This document shows positions 42,269 through 54,200 of a stretch of DNA of 64,000 bases, piece by piece. The translations under genes were made by a program, and so were the position numbers. Source of the stretch: Lepidostoma basale (lineage: Eukaryota; Arthropoda; Insecta; Trichoptera; Lepidostomatidae). The notes under the pieces are model-generated. The model saw only the letters and a program-made list of their open reading frames with translations, was not told the DNA's origin and did no database searches. The DNA lies in NCBI GenBank assembly GCA_022606425.2, contig JAHDVF020000840.1, forward strand, positions 1,240,001 to 1,304,000, read 5' to 3'. Position 1 is the stretch's first letter, and each line of letters begins with the position of its first letter.

Positions 42269-45200
42269 ATGTCGGGCGAACGCGAAATAGCAGCGGAAGA
42301 CAGTATTAGAGTCGTATGCAGATTCCGGCCACTGAATGATTCAGAGGAGAAGGCTGGCTCCAAATTCATCGTCAAATTTCCATCAGACGATAATTGCATT
42401 TCTATAGGGGTGAGTACATGTTATCGTTATTCTTTTTTCGCCTTTCAGAGGCCCTTTTATGTTTTCTACGTATTATCGATTTATCGTTACGCGACGGTAA
42501 CTCTATTTCCTTACAAAGGCGATGGAAAGGGTAATGAACTTGATCTCGTTAAATGGAAAGTAAAGCTCCTATTGTTATTCAAACAGCCATCCGCTGTGTT
42601 TCTGTTGGATCTGTTAAGAAGCCACTTATTTTCAAAATCGATACAAATACGGCACCACGACCTTGACCCATCTCGAAATTTGTCAACGAGTTTCCTTCAT
42701 TCGGCACATCCCGAATTCAAAATGAAATGTTTTTAGACTAAGATACACCATAACAATTAAAAAATATGTTATTACTCACTTCTAATGTGTTGTAGCTCCT
42801 ATTAATTTGGTATATTAAAGTTACTTTATTTTTCCAAGCATGTTAAGTCAAGAGATTGTGGTCACCGTCTATTATTATAATAGAAGCGTGATTCATTGTT
42901 AACTACAGCATTAAGCACTTCCTCTTTTTTATAAATTTGCTCACCATAGTAATAACCAGGTATTTCTCGCAAGGTCTATTGGTATTTTAAATTGAAAAGT
43001 TAACCATCCTTTCTGAGGCAACATTTTTTTTTGTTAATAAAATTATTTTAACCAGTTGTAATGGACCATACACAAACGAGAACATGTTGAACCATTAGCA
43101 TTAACCATTAGCAAAAATAGGTAGGTACCTAAAAAACAAAATGGGTTTCTACTCATCAGTCATAACAGACATTAAACTAAACATCACTCCATGAAAAACA
43201 GATGGACACATTCTCACTCACATTCATGAGTGTTTTATAACTATTCTGATTAATTACTGCTTTCCTGCTGGCATGGAAAAAATGTGAAAGTAAAATATGG
43301 TTGCCGTGAATTAAAGATGTGTCCAGCCAGCGTGATCTTCGCTAGTGCCTACTTTTTATGAGTCATGGACAAATTTAACTTTGCAGTGTTAACTTTCACC
43401 AAAAGTAAACACAACTATTTATTTACTCTTGTATAAGCAAGAATCATTTTAGAATTTATCTATGTACCTAGTCGAAATACAGATTTTTCTTTGAAATTAT
43501 GTGTGTTTTATATATCCATTAATAATTAAATAAAAAATTGATTGCCTTTTTGACTTCCATAAAAAAGGTTAGGATTTTTATTGCCTTTAAGACCTTTAAC
43601 AATACACTATTTTTGCATCATTTTTGCTCATAAAGTCATTTTGTTTTCTTTTTCAACATTGTTTAGAGCCATACTATATATTGACAGCGTATGTATGATG
43701 ATTTTATTATATCAAGTATAATAAAATCCCAATAGTTTTTTCAGTATTTTTCATTCCCATGAAATTTAATAAAACGTCTAGGAAAAAGATGTTTTTTTTT
43801 TATCAATATTAAATATTCTCAAAAATTATTTTTTCTTCAATTTCTGATTTTCAAATCAAATCAGTTTATTATCTCAACAGTCATTACAAATAATATAAAT
43901 GTTTAAGGCGTTTTATTAACCATATCAGATATCCATGATGTTTGATTTATAGATAAATGTATTTAACATTTTTCATTTGAATAATAATAAAAAATCGATT
44001 TCTAAACCCTTTTTCGTGAATCCTATGCATATACAAAAAACTGTCTATTTCCTAATGTGCAAAAATGAATAAAAAATTAATTAGGTGTCAGTTAGATTGT
44101 ATGTCTAATTTGTGTGAATTGTTTTCAGGGGAAAGTATACTTATTTGACAAAGTTTTTAAACCAAATGCAACCCAAGAGAAGGTGTACAATGAGGCGGCC
44201 AAGAGCATCGTGTCAGATGTGTTGGCCGGATACAACGGCACCATCTTTGCCTACGGCCAGACCAGCTCCGGCAAAACACACACCATGGAGGGGGTCTTAG
44301 GTCATTATTACATCATAATAAATAATGTTTTTATTCATTGGCAACTTCTCACTTGCTAAAATAATTATAAATAAATATATTGTTATTCACACAGGCTATT
44401 TTACTATCATATGTATATTCACTTTCTTTATATATTATAGATATTGCAGTTTAATTCAATTGAAGGTTGTAGCTTTTATATTTCTTTATGTCTCTAATGT
44501 TGCGTTCTCCCACAGGTGACCCCGGGAAACAAGGTATTATCCCACGAATCGTCAACGACATCTTTAATCACATTTATGCAATGGAAGAAAATCTGGAATT
44601 CCACATTAAAGTTTCTTACTTTGAAATTTACATGGACAAAATCAGAGACCTTTTAGATGGTGAGCACAATACACCTTATCAAATTTCTTATCAGCTGCAT
44701 TCATAACCTTTTGTTTCATGTAGGATATTATTAACAATAACATTGAATGGTTAATTTTTATTAATATATCCTAATGTTACTATTATTATATTATTTTTTC
44801 AGTATCAAAAGTAAATTTGAGTGTTCACGAAGATAAAAATCGTGTTCCATTTGTGAAGGGGGCCACCGAGAGATTCGTCTCCAGTCCCGAGGAAGTGTTT
44901 GAGGTCATCGAGGAGGGTAAATCCAATAGGCATATAGCTGTCACAAGTAAGTATAAGTCCCGAAACCTCCGATTCATTTGATTATCTTAAAAGTGTAAAC
45001 TGTACAGACTTGTAGAATGTTTCTATTCATTATTGTATTGACTGGCCCTTTCAGACATGAACGAGCATTCCTCACGATCCCACTCTGTATTCCTTATTAA
45101 TGTTAAACAAGAAAATTTGGAGAACCAGAAAAAGCTCTCTGGAAAATTATATCTTGTGGATTTAGCTGGTTCTGAAAAGGTATTTTTTTAAAGTAATTAA

Positions 45201-48200
45201 TTTATTGTTGCATTCAAACATGGATTATTCCTTCAATTTCATAAAATATGTACTTTATTTTAATCATAACGCATGGTATGAAATTCATATTTCTCTTACA
45301 ATTATTTTTTGTTAAAACTTTTAATTAATCTAACCCATTGTTTGTCAGGTTTCCAAAACTGGAGCGGAAGGTACAGTCCTAGATGAAGCCAAAAACATTA
45401 ACAAGTCCCTGTCGGCTCTGGGTAATGTGATCTCGGCATTGGCGGACGGCAACAAGACGCACATCCCCTACCGAGACTCCAAGCTCACGCGTATCCTGCA
45501 GGAGTCCCTCGGAGGTAACGCACGCACCACCATCGTCATCTGCTGTTCCCCCGCCTCATTCAATGAATCCGAGACCAAGTCCACCCTCGACTTCGGCAAG
45601 AGGTAAATTGATACTTGATTCTTGTCAATTTACATTTTTTTTATGTGAAGAAGAAGAATATTAAAATATGAAAATAACATCACAGTGTGTAACAACACTG
45701 ATGGTTTGATATGAAAATATTATTTCAGTGAAAACAGGAGTAACTTTTTTTTTTAATTGGCTGATAATAAATAGGCACTTGTTAACCCTTAACGTACCGT
45801 GTTCAAAACAAAACGCTCGCTCCCATGTGGTCAATTCAGTTTACCGCTAACTTTATCTAAATATCAAGCATATGACTCGATGAATCAAAATTTAATTTAT
45901 GTCATCTTGTAGGGAATTTCATTAGGAATAGATCGATATCTATAACATACATGGAAAAACATATCATTATTAATTTTTTTCTGGAACCATGCGATTTCTG
46001 ATATGGAATGCGTCACAGCATACGAGCAACTGACACCAAGTATAAACTTGTCTTGCCCCGCCGCGCCGCGCCGCGGCCGGCGGGGCGAGACTTTACGAGA
46101 TTTTACGTATGATAAAGGCACCTAGGCAAAATGTATAGTACGTTCAAGACAACGAGTACGTATTAATATTTGTCCCTTTTGGTAAAGTGTTAATATTTTC
46201 ACAGTTCTGATATTATTAAGTTGCGTGCTGCGTTTCCGTCCACAGTCGGTATTATTACGTACCTATGAGAAAAGGCCAAAGATATAATTTATAATACGTT
46301 CAAAACAGCGAGTAAGTATTTGTCACTTTTGATAAAGTTGTAAATATTAGCAAAACAAATTCTACCTTAACACGAATGAAGGTGAGGGCAGTCTTGGAAA
46401 ATATTTTTTTTTGGGATGAAGGAAGTAATTTTTTGCTTTTTTTTTATTACGAAATATTGAGAACACTTCAATGGAGGATTACAATTTTTTTTATAATATT
46501 AGGGTCCATAGGTTTTAAGAAAATCAACTTTAAATTGGCAGTGGAAACTCAATTGACCACATGGCAACGCGACGGTTAATAAGATTTTATCGGTCAAATT
46601 GAGTAATATTGGTTGCTTTACCTAGATTTGAAATCAGCTGTGCATTCATACAACCATGTAGGTTTTGAAATAGGAATTTTTAAAATCATGTGGAAATTCA
46701 TTCTGTCCCCAATTACATAAACATACGATGCAGTACTTAATTTGTATTAAATAATTTTGTAATAAGTCACCACAATATTCTTGAATTTATATCTTCATTC
46801 TATTTTCTCAAAGGTGATATTTTTTTATACAATTTAGTAAAATTTTCAATATTTGATTTTATTGCGTTTTGCATTAGAATTTAAAATTAATTTGATTGTC
46901 GTTTCTCAACATCCCAGAGCTAAGACGGTGAAGAATGTGGTCTGCGTCAACGAGGAGCTGACGGCCGAGGAGTGGAAGAGGAGGTACGAGCGCGAGAAGG
47001 AGAAGGTCGGCCGCCTCAAGGGAAAGGTATTTATAAAATTTTTATATACAGAAAATTCATTTATGTTTCAAACCATTTTTGTTTTCGTCCAAAGTACATA
47101 ACATTTAGGTATTGGAAATTACACAATGGTGTTTGTTTCACAACAATACTAGTTTGATTAGTTCCAAAATTGTTTAAAAAAGCTATGTTCCTCTTGAGTG
47201 AACTTCATACCTCAGTAATTTGGAAGCAATCTCTGTGGTAAAGTTTATTAATTATATTGTGTCTAGTTTGTTTTAATGAAGATGTTAAATAAAAAATTTA
47301 AGAAATTGATAAATTTTCATATTTATTATTTCTTGAACAGTGATGAACTTGAAAACATCTGTTTTCTAGAAGTTTAATTATATTTTATGGGAATGACATG
47401 TTTCACCTTGCTAAGGCATTATCACATGTATTAAAATTGAAGTGCGTTGTTCGAATAATGATGCGCAATGACGAGAGAATAATGCGCTTGATTTTTCACT
47501 ACATTTGATAATACCTTAGCAAGGCAAAACGTGTCATTCCCGTATAATATAATAATACTTCTAGAAAATAGACATTTTCATTTGTTTTAAGAAATTTTCA
47601 TTGTTATAAAATGGTTGTTTATACTTAAATTCTGTATTAATCTGGTGGTTTAAATTGTTATGATTGTTAGTAAAAAATATTGCGTGTTTGTCAGGTGGAG
47701 AAGCTGGAGGCGGAGCTGAACAGGTGGCGGCTGGGGGAGACGGTCAACCCGGAGGAGCAGGTCAACCTGCAGGAGGTGGAGGCAGTCACACCCGTCACCT
47801 CCATCATCGAGGAGAAGCCTGTTATACCCGTATGTGGCACAGCATCTCTTTTATTTCGCTACTTTTATTTTGACATTAATTCTTTGCTAGAATCTGTTCA
47901 ATCTCTGAGCGAGTTGACATTCTTTGGGATCTGATTAACCCACACTGTGTGGCTGGCTTTAAATGCAGTAAAAAAATTGGTCATGAATTGCGATTGGCTA
48001 TATTTACAGCTTCCCAGTTCATCATAATATTACGCACAATTTAGTAGTAAGGACCTAAGGTATTTGAAGGTTTATAAGATAAATTCATGTATGAACTGCA
48101 AATGTAGTCTGCTGCAGTTCAAAACCATTTTTTTTTACTGGAAATGTAGCCTGCTGCACTATAGGGGTTAACCTCAGGTGTTCTAGCAGTAGGAAAGTGA

Positions 48201-51200
48201 ACTTACACAAAATGTAAATAATTCAAGTATTATATTTGATTTTTACTATGAAATAAAATTACAACGTATAGTTATGTCTCTTACTAAAGCAAACCCATAC
48301 CTCTTTTGTGAAGCCATTTTAGAACATATGGTGTCTATGTACTGGTTCATTCTAATAACTACATTTATCTCTGGTCTTGACTTGATACAATTAATATGCA
48401 TAGATTTTGTCCTGGCAATCAATGATAAAATAGTTTCATAAGGATGGTCCCAAATAGGTCTCCTTCGTCCCTCCTATTTCTCTTGCCATTTTATTGGTGC
48501 TATATAATCAATCAATCAAATCAGTTTATTTTCTCAAAAGATATTACAAACATTTTTTATAGTTTAAGACATCTATTGAGAACAGGCAAAATATAATAAC
48601 TATATAATACCAGGAACGCATGAGAGATGGTTCGACATTAGGAAACAAGATACTCTCCAAAGTCAAGAGTATTTGTCTTCTGAATGTACTTTCACGAATA
48701 TGAAAGACATCAATCTCCAAAGTGATCATGTTCAGCAGTTTGATTGCATAATAGTTATAATAACACCACATATAGAGGTACCTTCCTTGCCCCTGTATAT
48801 ACAATGATGTAACATATATACAACATTGAAACTAAAAATAATTATTGTGCATAGTTTTCACCAAATGAAATTTATCATAACATACTCTAGAGATATTATC
48901 AGGGTTTATATGAATATATTGAAAGTTGAATGAGTGTTGTGTTGGATGTTCAGGAGCTTCCCGCAGTGGCAGTGCCCGGGGGTGATGTGGATGCAGCCAA
49001 GTTGGAGATGCTGTACCAACAGCTGGACGAGAAGGACGAGGAAATCAACCAGCAGTCTCAGCTCGTGGAGAAGCTCAAAGACCAGATGATGGAGCAAGAG
49101 GAGCTCATCGCGGGGACCAGGTATACCAGATTATTTAATTTATTTTTCGTCTCCATCTAGATGAGAATATTAATTATAGTAACTATTTACGATAGTCGAG
49201 TATATAATTGGAATAATTTAATTGATTTATGAATGTGTTAACACAGGCGGGACTACGAGTCCCTCCAGGGGGAGATGAACCGCATCCAGCAGGAGAACGA
49301 GTCAGCCAAGGAGGAGGTAAAGGAAGTACTGCAGGCTCTGGAGGAGCTGGCTGTCAACTACGACCAGAAGAGCCAGGAGGTGGATGCCAAGAACAAGGAG
49401 TGCGAGCAGCTGCAGGAAGACCTGCTGCACAAGCAGGTAACTACCCAGATATTTTCTCGCATTATAGCTCTTTGAAGACTAACTTAACCCTGTGCGTTCC
49501 TTAAATCTCATTATTCTTTTCATAAGTTAGAATATGACAAATTGCAATATTCTAAATACGACAAATTTGATATATTATTATTTTGTTGAATCGCTCTTTA
49601 TATCATGACAGCATGAGCCAAATCTATGTAAAGGGTATTATAGCTATCATAGTGATTCTCTTGACATGTGATAGGTAGCTAATCTATCGCCATTTTATTG
49701 TCACGTGAATTCTACACCAGACCAAAGACAGTGTGACAATCACACTGTCCTTGCTGGGAATCGAACCCGGAACCTTCGGGGTGGCAGTCAATGCACTTAC
49801 CACTCGGCCATGAAGGTCATTATATATATGACAGAACATTCTCAACTTTTGTTTGTGTTTTGCAGTCCTCTCTGAACACCACGTCCAGCGAGCTACAACA
49901 GATGCGGGACATGATGGCTCACCAGAAGAAAAGGCTGGCGGAGATGCTGGCCAACCTGCTCAAAGATCTTGGGGATATCGGAAGCGCTATCGGCGGGGCT
50001 GATAATGAAGTCAAGGTGACCTTTTTTTTCATTTATGAAAACATTTTATTTACTTGCGATAATTTTTTTTTGATCCCAATTCTTATTTAAAACGGCGTTT
50101 TTATTTTAATTATAAATTTATGTTATTATGATATTATGTATGTATTGTTGATTAAAAAATATTTTTCCTGTTTTAGATAAATGCTGACACAGTTGGCAAA
50201 CTCGAGGAGGAGTTCACGGTAGCCCGGTTGTACATCAGTAAGATGAAGAGCGAAGTGAAGAACCTTGTGCAGCGCTGCCAGGGCTTGGAGACCTCCACGC
50301 AGGACTCTAATAAGAAGGTATATGATCCTATGTACTAATATTGTGATATCAGAATGTTTATCTATTTTTAGAAATGGGCTTTGAATATTTACTATAATTA
50401 TAAAAATAAGAATGCTGAGAACACTACGTGCTTTTGCTTGGAAGACTGGCTTCATTGTGTAAGGAACACCATATTCCGCGAGGTCTGCAAGGTTCTAGAT
50501 GTGGCCAAATGGGGGCGACAACGTCAACATTACTGTTACCAACATGTTCTGGAGTTCAGCATCAAAGGAGGAGTTAATCCTGTAATAACAGACTCTCGAT
50601 TTTACAAGTGGAAGAAAGAATTTAATAAAATGTAAATGTTAATTGTTAATTTGAGAAATGAATGTTTAATATTGTGTCACCCCAGCTTGTGGAGTACGAG
50701 CGCGAGCTGGCAGAGTGGCGGCTGCAGGTGACGCAGCAGGACGCGCGCGCACGCTCGCTGGCGGAGGCCGTGCGCGAGGCGGACGCCAAGAAGCGCCAGC
50801 TGGAGGACCTGGCCGACACCCTGCGCGACGAGTGCGCCAAGCTCAAGGCTGCCAATCAGGTATGCATATCTCGTCTCCTCTTCCCACACATCAAGGAATA
50901 TTCAATATATTTTCAATCAATTGAACTCTATTAGTGAAAGCAATCAATCAATCACCTTAGTGAAAATGATAATAAAATTTGAGTTCTGATTTTTAAATAA
51001 ATTATTAAGTTTTCACAATCGTTTTGGTTGAAACACTATGAAACATGGTTGAATGTTTTAATTTTGAAACATTTTTTTTTTTATACGTATCACAAATTAT
51101 TTTGATGAGATTTTCCAACAGTTGTTTCGCCAACCTACGTTAGCATAATCAGGTGTTACAATCAATTGTTATTTGTAACACCTGATGATGCCAACGTAGG

Positions 51201-54200
51201 TAGGCAAAACAGCTGTGGTGACAATCTCATTAAAATAAATTGTGAGACATATAATAACAGGGTTTTGAAATTGAACCATTTAATCATGCACAAATGTAAA
51301 TTTTATTTGATTTGCCGTTAAAACTTACGAGTATATTGAATGCAGGTATCGGCGGCAGGCGAGCAACAGGCAGCCGGGGAGGTGCGCGCCGCCCTGGAGC
51401 AGCAAGTGGAGCAGTTGCGCGGGGCGCACACGGCCCAGCTGGCCGCCCTCCGCGACGAGCTACACCAGGCCAGTCAGCTGCATCAGGATTTCAAGGAGTC
51501 AGTATACACCCTATAAGTTAAAGCAATTCTAACGTTCAATCCTATTACCAACCGTTGCTGATGTCTTGTACTTGTTCCTCGCAGAGAGAACCAGAAGCTG
51601 ATGCTGGCACAGGAGCAGCTGCAGAGCGACTACGAGAAGCTGAAGAACGAGGAGGCCGAGAAGTCGGCCAAGCTCCACGAACTCACGTCCGTAACTCTCC
51701 TCGTAACTCCACGCAAACAGCTAGCCAGCGCCCGCAGTTTCCGCGACGCGTTTAATTTTGATTCCAATTGCGAATCCAAAGTGATGATGAGCAAGTTCCA
51801 GAAGGAGGCAGCTAACGCCCGCCTGGTTAGCGTCCCGCTGCCGCCCGCGGCCGGCGAGGACAAGAGAGCGCCGCGCTCCGGCTTGCCCCTCCTGCCCTTT
51901 TGTTCGCTCCACCCCCTGCACATCCACTTGCTCATTTCCGTTACTATGATTTTGATCACCCACCGCTGTCCCCACATCATCATTATGGTTTAATTTTTAG
52001 TTATTCTTTTGTAGTGCCGCCACCTCGCGCAATACCTCACAGTTAGGGCCCTGACACGGCACCCGTTGTTTCATTCTACTTTCTCTAGTATAAGTGTTGT
52101 ACCCGTGGAATTCGGACAATAATTTTACATGTTTGTCGCAGTTCTTTTAAAACGGGTGGCATTTTAAATGTAGCTTTCTTGTTGTATGTAACGTTAGCAG
52201 AAATAAGTGTTCATTCTGTATGTTATATTTGGTGCGCAGTATCGCATGTTCCATCAGATACTCGCGAGTACAAACTGCCTTGTGTTAGCAGATGCTTGCA
52301 CCGCTGTAAATAAATGTATATTGATAATAAAGCACAATTGTCAGGCAGACTTTTGTGTGAGAAGACTGCGTCCCCACCACCTGGGGACATTTCTGTTCAA
52401 ATTATTTTATGCCCCAAATTAGGTGTTTAAGGATTAGCTACAATATGTACATTATCGTACATTAGTAAATGTTGTTGAAAATGTTGATATTTTAATATTA
52501 GCTTTAAGATAGTGGATATGTAGTCAATCAAGTGCGGAGGTGGTGGCTATTTTGTACCTGAATTTTATTTTGCGTTCCATCTTTGGTTTACTTCAAATCG
52601 TCGAATGGTTCATTGTCTTAATATGAATTTTATGATACTGGAGCTTCGTCACCTTTTCTACGGAGAAGATGAAAATGAACGCTCCAAGTTTTCAAAATAC
52701 AAAGTTCTGGCAACTGTGATGTTACGCCCCTGAAGGTCCACCCGTGGCGGAAGGGGATTTCGTATTGCTGCAACTGTGATAGAAGCTAACAGCTCGGTGA
52801 GCTGACGGAATGGAGTTTAATATTTGTAACATATCTCATTTTTAATATCTTATAGCCAATGTGTTGCAGTTCACTAAACGTAAGCTAATCGAGTCATCAA
52901 ACTTACTATGTTTTCTTTTAATTTGATATTGTATAAATGTTGTATTGTTTCATTTTGTTGTAATTTAAATATACCTAAGACGCTAAAGATTCAATTATCA
53001 GTCGCGAGGGCTAGAGTTTGGTTAATCCTCTGTTCACCGGCTCCGGAGAGCGGGACTCGTTATGGCTGCGGGCACTGGCGGCGTATACAAATAATATAAT
53101 TTTAAGCATCCGCTCCGACACAAGCGGGATATATTTTTCTAAGTAATAATGTATAAAGTGAAGTCAAACTACTGGTGAGATCTCTTTATTTTTGTTACGT
53201 AGTAAACCATTTGTGCATTTCTGCTTTTATTTTGTTTATTATTTATTTTGTTTATTAACTTTAGATCTGTTTATCCTCCACGACTCCCGTTCATATTCAT
53301 TCCTTTACGCGGGGCGTGGGGTAAGGTAACGTAAGGAGGGGAATATGGATGGGCGTGGTAACATTGTGTTGTGTGGTGCAGCGTGAGCGTGGAGCGGCAG
53401 AAGCAGGCGCGCGCCGACCTGCAGGGCCTGGAGGACACCGTGGCCAAGGAGCTGCAGACGCTGCACAACCTGCGCAAGCTCTTCGTGCAGGACCTGCAGG
53501 TGAATACTCTCTTAACTTGTGATTAACCATTCAGCACTATCTGTCTGAGTTATAAACGTAGTCGACTGCATTCTTAGACTGTTTTTTTTACTGCAACTGA
53601 AGCCAGCCGCATAGTGGGGGCTAATACCATACTGAGTTTATTTAATTATGAAAAATATCTGTAGCAATTTACATAAATACTTGCAGAATAAGGATAGCAC
53701 TTAAACGGTTAAAAATAATCATTGTGAACAGAATTAAATCCCACAAACAAATACTAATTACTATGATATCAACAATGATGTTGTTTTTGTGGAATCTAAA
53801 ATATTTGATTTAATTTTTAATTTAATTAAATTTTTTAAATAGTAATAATATGAATGATGGTCACAATCAGCATAACATCAAATTTGGAATTTGTCAAAGA
53901 CTAATTAGGAAATGAATGTGTTCAGGCGCGCATCAAGAAGTCTGTGAGCTCCGAGGAGGGGGAGGAGGAGGGAGGCTCGCTGGCTCAGAAGCAGAAGATC
54001 AGCTTCCTGGAGAACAACTTGGACCAGCTGACCAAGGTGCACAAGCAGCTGGTGCGCGACAACGCCGATCTGCGCTGCGAGCTGCCCAAACTGGAGAAGA
54101 GGCTCCGCGCCACCATGGAGAGGGTCAAGGCCCTCGAGACGGCACTCAAGGTCCGTATTCACTTTCACTTCCTTTCTCTAATTCTCATTGACTGTTCTTA

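Noticed and set aside
42410..42736. Extension of Khc exon 1 frame
   Set aside because: Exon 1 ends at a consensus GTGAGT donor, and exon 2 restores the conserved [10 protein letters not shown]; the extension is intron.
49700..49822. Possible minus-strand tRNA in Khc intron
   Set aside because: Same SINE family in inverse orientation; the acceptor stem does not close.
51630..51983. 117-codon minus-strand frame over Khc exon 15
   Set aside because: Antisense shadow of GC-rich kinesin coding sequence; no similarity.
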